From Candidatus Brachybacter algidus (GTDB lineage Bacteria; Bacteroidota; Bacteroidia; Chitinophagales; Saprospiraceae): a stretch of 64,000 bases of DNA. Where the stretch lies: contig JADJSK010000016.1 of assembly GCA_016711705.1 (NCBI GenBank), positions 62,001-126,000 on the forward strand, written 5' to 3'. The notes beneath the pieces are model-generated. The model worked only from the letters and a program-made list of their open reading frames with translations, searched no databases and was not told the origin of the DNA. Of this stretch, positions 36,043 to 48,032 are shown in pieces (the stretch's first letter is position 1; every line of letters begins with the position of its first letter). The position numbers were made by a program, and so were the translations under genes.

Positions 36043-37221
36043 ATGAAAATGGAGATTATCCGAAAAAAATATTTAAATATTGCAATTATAATTCTGTTGT
36101 TTTCAAGTGAATTAAAATCTCAAAGTAATACAACCTGGATAGATACTCTGATTTATACCTATCATGCCCATATTGAATTTACTCCAGAAGGTGCATCAAG
36201 ACCTACTATAAAAATAAATCTAAACACTCTTGAAATCGAACAAATTGAAGATATAGCTCAATTTATTAACAGTAGAGCCAAAAAATACTTTTTCAACCAT
36301 ATTATAAATTATAATACTGAATATCTCTATGATGAAAGAAGAGATGGAGCTATTAGTGTAAATAAAATTCCGGATCAAATTTCAAAGCAGGGGTCCGGCA
36401 TACTCATATCATTAACTCATACTGGTTTTATAGTAAATTACATCTACAAGTTTACTAATCTTAGGAATATTGAATACATTGGGGTAAGTGAAGGAAATAC
36501 AACCATATCGGGTGTCACTTCAACAACATACCAAAAACAGTCATTCAATGTTACATGTGCACCTATAGATTACTTCAAGTTAAATAAATTATTAAGTTAT
36601 ATTGACATTCATTATAATACAGAAATACAAACTGCAGAAGTAATTCCTGCAGCTGGAAATAAGAGTAAATATTTAATAAATAGCATAAATAGTGATTCTA
36701 CTATTACTTACAAATACAGTTTTATCACCAAGGATTTAAAAAAAGAGGATCTAAGGAGTGTGGATTATGATGCTTTAATTTCAGAGGCGGCTCCTTTTAT
36801 TGTTCTTGGAACTGCTGCATATGGATTAAAGAAGTTATTTGATTATGCTACTTCTGGTCCCACAAATTACTCAGCTGTAAAACAGTCACCATTACCAACA
36901 TATTCAGGAAATTGTATTGTGTATGATTTAAAATATATTAGTCCCTCTGGTGATGCCACAGATATGGGATATTTTAAATTTTATCTTCACTCCTGTGACA
37001 ATTTATCAGATGTGGGTGAATATTTAGTTTATTTGAATGCTTTAGTGATCGACAATGCTATTGGTATAAAAATCAAGAACATTACTACTAATCATTCTGC
37101 GTATAGCACATATTATAGTAATAAGTCTAAGAGTCTTCTAAATAGCTGTGAGATGTATGTAGGGTCTTTAGAAGTGGGTGTAAGGATGGCAATTGATTGT
37201 ATGCTCAATGATTTTCGTTAA
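36043..37221 (+). CDS. Secreted protein of unknown function
   Basis: The 392-residue protein has a signal peptide (KKYLNIAIIILLFSSELKSQS). The mature part has mixed strands and helices. There is a weak hydrophobic stretch near residues 243-262 (ISEAAPFIVLGTAAYGLKKL) and four to five scattered Cys. No T9SS sorting domain or known motif. It lies between a truncated secreted protein and another unknown secreted protein on the same strand, with 150-260-base gaps, so it may be transcribed separately. No function assigned. Confidence 0.55.
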   Translation: MKMEIIRKKYLNIAIIILLFSSELKSQSNTTWIDTLIYTYHAHIEFTPEGASRPTIKINLNTLEIEQIEDIAQFINSRAKKYFFNHIINYNTEYLYDERRDGAISVNKIPDQISKQGSGILISLTHTGFIVNYIYKFTNLRNIEYIGVSEGNTTISGVTSTTYQKQSFNVTCAPIDYFKLNKLLSYIDIHYNTEIQTAEVIPAAGNKSKYLINSINSDSTITYKYSFITKDLKKEDLRSVDYDALISEAAPFIVLGTAAYGLKKLFDYATSGPTNYSAVKQSPLPTYSGNCIVYDLKYISPSGDATDMGYFKFYLHSCDNLSDVGEYLVYLNALVIDNAIGIKIKNITTNHSAYSTYYSNKSKSLLNSCEMYVGSLEVGVRMAIDCMLNDFR

Positions 37222-37482
37222 TTCTGTTGTTTTTTATTTTATTTTTTATTTTAAAGGTAGCATTTATCGAAATCAGGGTTCTGAAGCATATTATTAATAA
37301 TAAGTCTTAAATCAAGAGTTTATTTTTTACAAGTCAGGATTCAGATGGGATTAACTTTACAGAGAAATTGATTATTAAATAATAAGGCGTTTGCGTAATA
37401 CAATCTTGAATATATTAAACTGTGGTGGAGCAGTCTATCTATGTGAGAAATAAATTTTTTTAAAAATATCATAAATGAAAAT

Positions 37483-39075
37483 ATGACAAGTAAAGTAACA
37501 ATACTAATAAAGCAAAATGATTGTAAAAGCTTAATATTGGCTATATATCTAATATGTTTTACTTCATTGGGTAATTCACAGTCTTTAAAATTTCCAATTG
37601 TTGAAAAGGGAATTCAAGATGTGGTTATTAAAGAAGTTGGTTTTGAAAAAGATTATTTTTATGTAGACATATTTTATGAATATCATGGAATATATTCATC
37701 AACTCTTTCATTTGATGAGAATAATCTATACTACATAAGAGATAAACAAACAAAAGCTAGATATAATATACTTAATTCATTGCCCACTAAAGGTAACCCA
37801 CTTAAAGTATCTAATGAAAGCCGTCCAACTATTAGGCTTAAATTTGAAAAAATTCCTACTTCAGTTAAAAATATTGACTTGATTCAAGGAATGAAATCAA
37901 ATGGATGGAATTTCTATGGTATAGATATATCAGATCTATATATAGCAGAACGTAGTAGGATAAAGACATATAGTGGTTTTTTTATAAAAAAATCAGGTGG
38001 CGACCGAATTGTTTCTGCTTTTCTAAATGTTGCTATTAATGGCGATAATATTGAGTTTGAGTTTGATTATTTTGATGAAGAGAAAAAAAGAAAATTTAAA
38101 AAAGTAAGATATAATTTTAGTGCATCGCCCAATAAATACCCATATAAATCTATCAGACATGCCTCAAATGATCAATACTGGGCAATTGGAGGAAGATATG
38201 ATCAGTTTGAAAACTGGTTGGGAAAAAACCTTGAATTTGAATATTCAGATGATGGGTCCGAAATTCACGGAAAATTTACAAAGGATAACAATCAATTTTT
38301 TCTAGTGGAGACGGGCGAGAAAATGAAAATGCCTAAAAAAGGTCTTTTATTCACTGGTACAATTAAAGACGGTAAACCTATAGGTGTTGGATTTTACTTG
38401 GGTAAAAATAAAGACGGAGTGATTAATCATTGTATATATAGCAATTATAACGAAGATTTTAAATATAATGGCTATACGATATATATAAATGACAATGGAG
38501 TGTATAAGGGAAATACAATTAATAGCCTATTTGATAATTTTTATTCTATAGACTATTTTAGTGCTTGCTACTTTGAAGGATATGAGCACGAAACTATAAA
38601 ATGGCATGTTATTCAAAAGAGTCTACCAGATATACCTTCAGGCGCCTATGGTTATAACTGTGAAGGAAAAGTTGCTAAAAAATGTGACACCAACTTCAAA
38701 AATTGTATACAAATTATAAAGGAAAAGGAAGATTATTCCCTTATAACTGCATTAGCTGGTATGGTCGCTATTGTTACAGTTGGAATTGCAGCCTTAGCGT
38801 CTTCTTCAGTTGCTAATGGCAGTGCAAATTTATCAAATTTAATAGAAAATTCAAATGATTGTGGTTGCGTAATAGAATCCATAAAAGACAGGGGATTTAT
38901 CATTAAAAATGGTTTCGATAATGTAAGATTTAAGAATAATTTTGACCTGAATGTTAAGTATGAAAATGGTAAGTATAAAATTGTTGGAATGGTGTTTGAT
39001 GATGTGTTTGACACTTATGAAGAATTTTATCAAGCTATGATTGATAATTGTAAAAGAATAAAGTGTATAAGATAA
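37483..39075 (+). CDS. Secreted protein of unknown function with MORN-like segment
   Basis: The 530-residue protein has a signal peptide or anchor (LILAIYLICFTSLGNSQS, residues about 17-34). The N-terminal two thirds are strand-rich. GLLFTGTIKDGKPIGVGFYLG near residue 285 is MORN-like. A hydrophobic segment (ITALAGMVAIVTVGIAALASS, about 418-440) could be a membrane helix. The C-terminal part has Cys pairs (CGCVIESIKDRGF; a final CKRIKCIR). The Cys-rich ending recalls the CGCD end of the large protein at 26.7-30.6 kb. Not recognised. Confidence 0.55.
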   Translation: MTSKVTILIKQNDCKSLILAIYLICFTSLGNSQSLKFPIVEKGIQDVVIKEVGFEKDYFYVDIFYEYHGIYSSTLSFDENNLYYIRDKQTKARYNILNSLPTKGNPLKVSNESRPTIRLKFEKIPTSVKNIDLIQGMKSNGWNFYGIDISDLYIAERSRIKTYSGFFIKKSGGDRIVSAFLNVAINGDNIEFEFDYFDEEKKRKFKKVRYNFSASPNKYPYKSIRHASNDQYWAIGGRYDQFENWLGKNLEFEYSDDGSEIHGKFTKDNNQFFLVETGEKMKMPKKGLLFTGTIKDGKPIGVGFYLGKNKDGVINHCIYSNYNEDFKYNGYTIYINDNGVYKGNTINSLFDNFYSIDYFSACYFEGYEHETIKWHVIQKSLPDIPSGAYGYNCEGKVAKKCDTNFKNCIQIIKEKEDYSLITALAGMVAIVTVGIAALASSSVANGSANLSNLIENSNDCGCVIESIKDRGFIIKNGFDNVRFKNNFDLNVKYENGKYKIVGMVFDDVFDTYEEFYQAMIDNCKRIKCIR

Positions 39076-39299
39076 TGGTTTTATTATTTAAGTAAATTTA
39101 TCTTAGGTTGTTGCTTTATCTCCTGCATTGAACTGGCTGTTTCTACCACCAACTTCTCCCCCAACTTCCCATATCCGTTCCTAAAACTAAAAATATTAGT
39201 CTTATGAATTCATTTGTAACAATTTCAACTTCATTTACTAATATGCTTAGCGCAAGTATCGTATCAATTTTTTGTTATTAGTAATTTCTTAAACAGTTC

Positions 39300-39425
39300 A
39301 GTTAATGCTAAGGGGTGCCAGGTTACTGGATAGAATATAAAGGATGTAAATACTTTTATACCGACGTTAAAAAAGGTGTCAAATTTAATGGACAGGGGAT
39401 TGCATATACGTACTCGTTTAGGCTG
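39300..39425 (+). pseudogene. Short remnant of a MORN-like protein
   Basis: A frame without a convincing start reads CQVTGYWIEYKGCKYFYTD and then VKFNGQGIAYTYS before it decays. The FNGQGIAY piece resembles MORN-like motifs of the gene just upstream. It lies in the 375-base gap before the convergent response regulator. Low confidence. Confidence 0.3.
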
Positions 39426-39450
39426 CGGGACATTAACTCATTACTCAACC

Positions 39451-40221
39451 TCAGTCTTCAGATCCCAGTCCAAGCACATTGCATAGTGTCTTATAAAATG
39501 AATTACCAATTAAACATGAATGGCCATTGTTTAGATGTACTTCTTTGTTGGAATGATCAAGCAATGAAATGAAGTTAATATTAATAGCTTCGTATCTGTT
39601 GATTTGAATAAATGAATTTGAAAGAATATTTAATAATTGAGAAAGCGAGAGATTACAGCCTATAATTTGATGGGCAAGGGTGATCTCGGTCTTACCCTGT
39701 CCTTTTTCTCCGGTTTTAATGGAGATAATATCTTCCATCCTGACCACATAACTCTGCCTGCCTGCCTGTATGGGAATGAGATTATGTCCCGTAAGAGGTG
39801 CAGAAGCGAGTCTGTCCTGCTGCATCGTGTCATACACAGCATCCAGGATATTTTCCTGATGTTCTTTCCATGAGCCGTAGAATGGTTTTCTCAGAATATA
39901 AACTACCTCATTTTTGTACTCATTGTGCAGGCGTTGTGCGTATTCAAACTCGCTGAATCCGGTGCAGATGACCACCGGTGGAACAGGAATTTGGCTGCGC
40001 TTTAGCTTATTCAGCAACTGAAATGCAGTTCCCCCTATGAGATTTATATCGAGGAAAAGCATATCTGAAGCTGTTCCTGAAATGAGCTCATAAGCTTCTT
40101 CCAGTGTTTCAGCCGAACCTGCCACTTCAATTTCAGGACTCTCATCCAATGCATTGATCAGTTCTAATCTGATAGCAGATTCGTCTTCTACTACCAGTGC
40201 TTTTAATTTATGAAATGTCAT
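39451..40221 (-). CDS. LytTR-family response regulator
   Basis: The start is taken at ATG 40219-40221 (MTFHKLKALVVEDESAI). The receiver domain spans about 1-120, with acidic residues Glu12-Asp13, phosphoacceptor Asp58 (MLFLDINLIGG) and Lys in ILRKPF. A LytTR DNA-binding domain follows (about 150-255: IPIQAGRQSYVVRMEDIISIKTGEKGQ, then FIQINRYEAIN). The gene overlaps the end of the sensor kinase gene by 14 bases, so the two form one two-component system. Targets are unknown; the repeat-rich and secreted-protein neighbourhood makes surface functions a reasonable guess. Confidence 0.88.
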   Translation of the reverse strand: MTFHKLKALVVEDESAIRLELINALDESPEIEVAGSAETLEEAYELISGTASDMLFLDINLIGGTAFQLLNKLKRSQIPVPPVVICTGFSEFEYAQRLHNEYKNEVVYILRKPFYGSWKEHQENILDAVYDTMQQDRLASAPLTGHNLIPIQAGRQSYVVRMEDIISIKTGEKGQGKTEITLAHQIIGCNLSLSQLLNILSNSFIQINRYEAININFISLLDHSNKEVHLNNGHSCLIGNSFYKTLCNVLGLGSED

Positions 40222-43200
40222 ATATGAAGGTTTTTGGAAGGATAATAAGAATGCCGGTACCATATGGTGTCCCGAGCTCATCAGTGAATATATTGTCAAT
40301 ATACTGAATGCTGAGCTTAGTTTTGTTGTATTGATTAAGTACATCGATCAGGTCCTGCATGACGTCCGTACTGCCTTTTCTGGTGAGAACGACCTTGTCA
40401 GACTGCTGATTCTTTCTTCCAATACCGTCATCCTCCAGGTATATTTCCAGGTGCTCAGGAAAATTTTTGATGCGGGTCTTAAAGCAATTTGCAGCCTTGC
40501 GTTGACGAATACCTTTCTCGATGGCATTTTCCGTGTGTATTTGCAAAAGCATAGAGGGGATATACACGAGCTTCCAGCTATCATTATCCAGTGGAACCTC
40601 TATAGAGATATCAAACTCCATATCAAATCGTATTTGCTGAATTCCAAGGTAATTTTTTACCAGCTCCATTTCATTACCAAGTGCGTGATAGGCCTTTCCT
40701 TTGTTGGAATTATGAAATAGAATATTTACATTTTCTGCCAGTCTTTGGATGATAAGCGCTGTATCGGGATCCTTTCTGTATTTACTTTGGATCCAATGCA
40801 GAGAATTGTTGATGAAATGCGGATTGAAAAAATTAGCAAGTGCAAGTACTTTAAGCTCATCTCTCTCTCGTTTGGATTGCTCGAGCCTTACTTGTTGTTT
40901 TAATAAGGCTTGTTTGTGGCGTGAATTAGCCCATAACCATATTCCGGGATTGTCACAATAAGAATTGCTAATAAAATCCAGAATAATGGCCGCTCCGTTA
41001 GCTGTGCAGGAATGACAAAAGCATAACCTACATTGCAGGATTCAACATTGTTTTTGTAGGCTACAATTTGTAATTTGTAGGAATCCGGAGGCAGGTACTC
41101 AAAAATGAAATTAAGATCTGTGTGGTTTAGCTTCTGCAGTATTGTATCTCCATTGGACTGTATCAGAAATATGTCAAAAATAAGATTGTCATGAAGCATT
41201 GGATTTCCGGAAGCGGTGAAGCCTATTTCAAGGTGTCGTTTATTGAGCGGGATTTTTCCTATATAATTTCCTGATAACTTAATTTCTGTATCATCTGCTT
41301 TAAAATACTCAAGCATTACAGTTGTTTCCGAAGTATCAAAAGGCAAATTATTTAGATCCAGTCTGGTTGCTCCGGTTTGGGCCCCGATCCACAAATATCC
41401 CTTACTGTCTTTCAGGACTGCATTTTGTTCAGCTTCTGATCCGTCCAGGTCTTTACCAAATTTTAGAGAAAACACTCTTGGACGTTTACCATTGTATTTT
41501 TTATCAATAAAATGAACCGCCCTTCGTGTACCGACTATAAGATATTTATCTTCATTCAATAAAAAACCAGGAGTACTCATAGGATCTCCCGGCAGTTGAA
41601 ATTCTTCTGCAAAGTCAAACAGATTATTTTGTTCGATATTGAAAAGGTGGACATCTTTTAAGCAGAAAAGACCTTTTTGAGTCCCCATCCAAAGTATGTT
41701 ATTTTCATCAATATTAAGGCACAATGCACCCAGCCCATTTTCAGGATAATCTTCTCTCATCCAGTTGAAAATCGTATCTTTTATTGGGTCATAAACAGCA
41801 ATTCCCTGACTAGTTCGGCCCATCCATATTCTTTCGTTTTTATCCTGAGCAAGGGTAATTACATTTTGGAGTTTCAATCCTTTTTCTTTTCCAATGATTC
41901 TCAGTGAATCGATAGTAAAATTATATAGTTTTGCAATTGCGAGTCCTTCATTCAAAAGACCTAATGCTACAAAGTCATTTTTCAATGGCTGAAAAATATA
42001 TCCAACGAGTGGTTTTATGTGGCCCTTTAATACAACTTCATGTGTTCTTCCCTGATTAAAACCGACAAGTCCGGATACTTCACTAAAGAAATAAAGATGT
42101 CCTGACCTGTCTTTGTAAGTCCCGGGTAATAATCCATGTAATTTAACGGGTCCACTAGATGTTTGGCTCTTCAATCTAAAACCATCATATCTTGAAAACA
42201 ACATCATACTGTGATATCCGCCAAACCAAATTTGTCCCTTATTATCCTCATTTATGACATGTAATCCCTTCACCATTTCAGATCTATTTTCATTAAATGA
42301 AAGTTGGGAAGGGTCAATCTTACAAACTCCTGAGCTGGTGCATATCCATAATCTGCCAAAATGATCCCTTGTCATATTTTTCCCTATATCAGCGGGAACA
42401 TCTTCCAGTATTAGTTTCGTATTTCCATAGAAGTCTGATTGATACAGATGCAGCTTCTTATCCGATATGGTTTCAAATAGGAAGTAGTATGGAATTAGTT
42501 CTTCAGAATTCACCGCAGAATTGGAATGCAGATATATTAATTTCACAAACTTTACGGGGCTATTGCTTGGAGCTATAATCTTAATCGGATTGAAAACTTC
42601 TTCTTTTACTATTATGGGTGTTCCATCTTTTAACTGAATGGAATAGCTTGAATGGCCGATAAGATTCTCCCCTTTTTTGTCACTATAAGTGTAGGAGGAT
42701 GAAAAATCATTACCGCGTTTCACTTCAACAGACTCATCTGCTCTGTAAATGGTAACAATTATTTCACTTGGAGTTATATTTGAAAGATAAATGTCTTTTA
42801 AAGGTACGTCTATATCAAAATTGATGAGCTGCTTGATTTGTGGGTGAAATTGGTTGGTTTTAATATCAAACTCATGGAAATAAAATCTTTGCCCATAACG
42901 ATTGGATTCTGTGTTTCGGGGTTGAAACAAAATTTGAAATCCACTTCAAATTTGTAAGAATGCCATTCTCCTGCATTATCATATCGGATGAGGTGATTTT
43001 TGTGACGATGACTGTATAGCCAAATTCCATCCTGGTTCTCCCTTACAATAATCAAATTTAGGGGAAGGTTTAATGATTCCAAATCAAATTGCTTCCATTT
43101 TATTCCGTCAAATTTCGATAAAAAGGGCGCAGAGCTATACGCCACCCATATTTCACCATTATTAGAGCAGTAAACCTGATCAGTCTCTACAGACATCAAG

Positions 43201-43307
43201 CCATTCTCTACGCCATAATACTTACAATAGTGATACTGAGCACTGCTTTGTGTTAAGCCAGAGAGCCAAAGTAGAATGATCAAATATGTCTTTTGACTGA
43301 TATTCAA
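40208..43307 (-). CDS. Two-component sensor kinase with periplasmic propeller (Reg_prop/Y_Y_Y) and LytS-type kinase domain (two frameshifts)
   Basis: One gene of about 1030 residues is broken twice. It has a signal peptide (KTYLIILLWLSGLTQSSA), a double beta-propeller built from Reg_prop repeats (VENGLMSVETDQVYCSNNGEIWV; GRLWICTSSGVCKID; ERIWMGRTSQGIAVYD; KGYLWIGAQTGATRLD), a Y_Y_Y-like domain, and one membrane helix (LFWILLAILIVTI). The His_kinase domain has NFFNPHFINNSLHWIQ (phospho-His in NPHF) and the HATPase N-box LLQIHTENAIEKGI with DDGIG. Frameshifts are near 42925 (CAAATTTTG) and near 40950 (after the membrane helix); the kinase part between 40900 and 40670 is open in the third frame. 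It phosphorylates the overlapping LytTR regulator. Confidence 0.85.
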
Positions 43308-44399
43308 GATTTATTTGTTTAAAAATTTGCTATTGCAATCGTAGTTTTATTCGATAATCTGCTAATTCGCCAATTTACTTTTCTGCTTTTTCCTCAACTT
43401 CTAAACTCCTAACTTTTTACCCTAGTCCGCTGTTTAATTGCAAATCGCTTTCGGCTGCTTGATTGGTTATTCTCATCGTAAATCGTATTTGGTAGCGTCT
43501 AAATTATAAAAAGCTCTTGATATATTTCACCTTCTTTCACAAAATAGATAGCAGGTGGGTATGAAATGGTGGATGGGGGGTATGAAGATGGGTAATGAGA
43601 ACTGGCAGAGTGTGTTTTGAGAAGCTATGAGCGATTTTTTGAGGGAGCCATTCGCCAATATTTGTTCATTATCTTCGATGCTGTTAACGCGGTCGTGGCA
43701 AAAGAAAATGAGTTTTAACACAAAGATTCGCAAAGGTTTTTGATTTTATTTCAAGACGAGAGCTGCTTTAGTTTTTGTTACTAATGTTGAGTTTTAGAGT
43801 GCACAAAGGGATTTGTCTGTTGTCAAATATTACTCCGATCAAGCTGTATCTAAAATTGGTAAGCAACAATAGTTTGCCGTTGAATTGTGTCAACGGATCG
43901 AAGGATAAAATATGATAGGACTTCAGTCCCAGGTTCAGGCTTTCTTTTTTAAAGTTAATTGAAACATGTAGGAACATAGGGTACATAGGTTTTTACTAGT
44001 TTAGTGTTTTTGAAGGATGCACTAGATTTTACTGGCTCTATATCATACTCCCATCGGCTAAAGCCAAATACTGTCTTTTCCAGCCAACACTTCATGCCAA
44101 GCACTCTATAAATCAACATCTTCCCATTTTGAATTATCTAAATGTAAGGATTGAAGTTCAATCCAGTGCGAGATTCACCTCCGTTGGTTAAAACCAACGG
44201 CAAGCTATCTCGTGAAGTGATCCTTCTAGTTTGCCGTTGAATTGCGTCAACGGATCGAAGGATAAAATAGGAGGGACTTCAGTCCCGGATCTCACTCGAA
44301 ATGATATTCAGTGAGTAATTGATCGATCAAGTCAAAAATTTTCATTAATCTCGTTCAATACCCCTGAGTTTTAACTCGGGCTAAACCAATAACAATGAT
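43308..44399. repeat. Repeat-rich intergenic region
   Basis: 43425-43580 matches the repeat at 25155-25290. 43735-44000 matches the 270-bp repeat at 20820-21100. 44160-44300 carries further REP-like palindromes: CCGTTGG-N6-CCAACGG, CCGTTGA-N6-TCAACGG and GGGACTTCAGTCCC. 44340-44390 ends with another palindromic piece (GAGTTTTAACTCGGG). Three repeat families stacked together and no gene. Confidence 0.7.
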
Positions 44400-45266
44400 T
44401 TATTTTTTGATCAATTTGCCGGTATTATAGCTACTGCGATGTTGCAAGCTGTAGAAATAGATACCACTACTCAAGCCAGCCAGATCTATGATAGTGTTTG
44501 CAAGCACTTGACTATTGAATAGTCTTTTTCCATTGATATCATACATTTGAAATTGTATTAAGGAATTTCCAGAATTGCCTTTAATGGTGATCTCATTGCT
44601 GAATGGGTTGGGGAATATATCAAACAGATTCCTTTCTGAAAGTTCATCTACTGCCCCTCCTCCTTGAAGACAATCATTTAGGTCCGGAAAATATTTGAAA
44701 ACCGGAACTTCATTTTCGTATTTTTCGCACGTTAATAAAGCTAAATTAAACTGTTCATTTGTCAGATACATCAGAGAGGCATTCGGCCCAACGCCCTCGA
44801 TAAATTTCAATCTTTGACTGATAAAGCCGCCGCCAAAATTGCCGCTAAATGTTATTACTCTTCTTCCATTCCAAGTAGTTACTGAATCTACAATAGCAAG
44901 ATCCTCTCCTGTGTAATAAAAGAACTGAGAACTTATGTCAAAAGTATCGCCTACATTCAAATCTAAATCCATTATGAGTCTTTCTTCGCTATCATTTCGC
45001 CCATAAAACCAGGCTTTTGACCCCAAAGAATCCTCTCTCATTAATCCAACCAAATCCCTAATTGAATTATAAAAGTATACTTTTTTATAGGTTAAATTAT
45101 TCACAACACTATCTCCTTCGAGCCTTAGTTCTACTCCTCCGTAAGCAGCATCAAATACTTCCATCGTTATCTTAAAATAGGTGGATGTATCCTTATAAAT
45201 AGGCTGATATTGCGCTGAGAGATTAACTGTAAAAAGTAAAAAAATCGCTGCGATTGCTGTTTTCAT
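44400..45266 (-). CDS. Secreted protein with T9SS C-terminal sorting domain
   Basis: I take ATG 45264-45266 (MKTAIAAIFLLFTVNLSAQ) as the start because the signal peptide begins there; an in-frame ATG lies seven codons upstream. About 288 residues follow, with a strand-rich domain of about 190 residues (KITMEVFDAAYGGVELRLEGDS; LNVGDTFDISSQF) and a T9SS sorting domain in the last 75 (FDIFPNPFSNEITI; then SSGIYFYSL and GKLIKK). The N-terminal module is common in exported Bacteroidota proteins of unknown role. The protein is probably released or attached to the cell surface. Confidence 0.78.
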   Translation of the reverse strand: MKTAIAAIFLLFTVNLSAQYQPIYKDTSTYFKITMEVFDAAYGGVELRLEGDSVVNNLTYKKVYFYNSIRDLVGLMREDSLGSKAWFYGRNDSEERLIMDLDLNVGDTFDISSQFFYYTGEDLAIVDSVTTWNGRRVITFSGNFGGGFISQRLKFIEGVGPNASLMYLTNEQFNLALLTCEKYENEVPVFKYFPDLNDCLQGGGAVDELSERNLFDIFPNPFSNEITIKGNSGNSLIQFQMYDINGKRLFNSQVLANTIIDLAGLSSGIYFYSLQHRSSYNTGKLIKK

Positions 45267-45371
45267 GGATAATATTTTTATAATCAAAGTGAATTTATAA
45301 AAAAGATCCCAATTCTATTTGCAAATGTCTCCCTTTTGACCCCATTGTTGAATGAAATTGCTTCAATAAAT

Positions 45372-45404
45372 AAAAAAAGGATCCAATCTTTCGATTGAAT
45401 CCTT
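45372..45404 (-). terminator. Rho-independent terminator after the tRNA gene
   Basis: On the minus strand: AAGGATTCAATC, loop GAAA, GATTGGATCCTT (12-bp stem with one G-T pair), followed by seven T. It lies 12 bases after the tRNA 3' end. Confidence 0.85.
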
Positions 45405-45415
45405 CTTAAAATCTG

Positions 45416-45489
45416 TAGCGAGAGGGGGGCACGATCCCCCGACCTTGCGATTATGAATCGCACGCTCTAACCAGCTGAGCTACCTCGCC
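45416..45489 (-). tRNA. tRNA with CAT anticodon (Met; Ile2 not excluded)
   Basis: The minus strand folds into a standard 74-nt cloverleaf: D arm GCTC-AGCTGGTTA-GAGC, anticodon stem TGCGA/TCGCA around loop TTCATAA (anticodon CAT), variable loop AGGTC, T stem GGGGG/CCCCC. CCA is not encoded. Two details are unusual: the acceptor stem has G-T pairs at its ends, and the T loop reads ATCGTGC instead of TTCGA-N2. Elongator Met is the likeliest identity because the initiator usually lacks the 1-72 pair; a lysidine-modified Ile tRNA is possible. Confidence 0.9.
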
Positions 45490-45548
45490 ATCGTTTCGGG
45501 TTGTGAAGATAATTTCATTTTTGATATCCGGAAAATATTCCGATTATT

Positions 45549-45797
45549 TTATTCAGTAATGCCCTGCACCAACAAAGCAACTTTGTTATTCAATACTTCG
45601 ATAAATCCACCTGTGATCACAAATTTCATCAATTTGCCTTCACTGGTTTTTACCTCCACTGCTCCATCTACCAATGCCGATACGATAGGAGCGTGATTCT
45701 TCAATACCTGAAACTGTCCTGCCGCGCCCGGTACCTTGATCGATGTGATCTGGCCACTGAAATATTCTACGTCCGGAGTTAAAACAGATAAATGCAT
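45549..45797 (-). CDS. atpC: ATP synthase F1 epsilon subunit
   Basis: The 82-residue protein covers the beta-sandwich domain of the epsilon subunit (MHLSVLTPDVEYFSGQITSIKVPG; FQVLKNHAPIVSAL; VITGGFIEVLNNKVALLV). The C-terminal helical hairpin is absent, as is usual in Bacteroidota. Epsilon couples gamma rotation and modulates ATPase activity. It lies 36 bases after atpD on the same strand. The other ATP synthase genes are not in the window, which matches the split operon of this phylum. Confidence 0.93.
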   Translation of the reverse strand: MHLSVLTPDVEYFSGQITSIKVPGAAGQFQVLKNHAPIVSALVDGAVEVKTSEGKLMKFVITGGFIEVLNNKVALLVQGITE

Positions 45798-45833
45798 CTT
45801 TATTATTTATTGAAATTTAATACAATTGAATGG

Positions 45834-47369
<1,536 letters not shown>

Positions 47370-47412
47370 TTAGTAAAATCAATGGTTTATGAGGTTTTCC
47401 TCAAAAACGGTG

Positions 47413-47420
47413 CAAAAATA
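47413..47420 (-). promoter_or_regulatory. Probable -7 box (TATTTTTG) for atpDC
   Basis: The minus-strand TATTTTTG fits TAnnTTTG exactly. CTTG lies about 20 bases upstream as a candidate -33 element. Confidence 0.5.
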
Positions 47421-48032
47421 AGATAAGCTCAACTACTAACCAAGAAGTTTGAGGTTTATTTTCGCTAATTTATTATAAGTGAGGCGGGAAGGCGTGTTTG
47501 AAGGTAAATCAATTGTAGTCTAAATAATTAAAGACTCCCGCTGCTAGCCCCAAAAGCTAATGTTTAAGCACAAGAATTTTCTATTAATAGTTCAACCCAA
47601 TTCAGGGTTGATTGAGCCTTTCTTTACCCTGGGTTGTATCCGAGGCTATTGATATTCAACCCTTTATTCGCTAAGCCCTTTCTTTTTTAAGTTTTGTACA
47701 ATTTGTTATACACAAATATTGCCGAACAGAAGTTCGTAATAGTCCACTAAAATTGGCCTAAAAGAATTTTATGCCGTGCTGTGTTTCGTATTATATCAAT
47801 GAGAATCAACACTATATTCATTATCGAGTTTTAATTTATTAGCCCAACGATAACAATTAATAATTAACGTGAATAATGGAGAAGGAAAAGGGCAAAAAAT
47901 TTAAAAAAAGAGAGAATATAAATATGGTCTGCAAACAACGAATAACAAACCAAGCAAGTTTAAATCCTGCGTTCAACAGGTTCCTTTGGTTTCGGGGAAG
48001 TCTAACAATATTAGTTAATTAACAACTAACAA
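47421..48032. other. Intergenic region between tamL and atpD
   Basis: About 600 non-coding bases, upstream of atpD and downstream of tamL. Palindromic CAACCCAATTCAGGGTTG near 47593-47610 and a related TTCAACCC near 47659 look like REP-type pieces. No RNA gene or ORF is supported. Confidence 0.4.
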
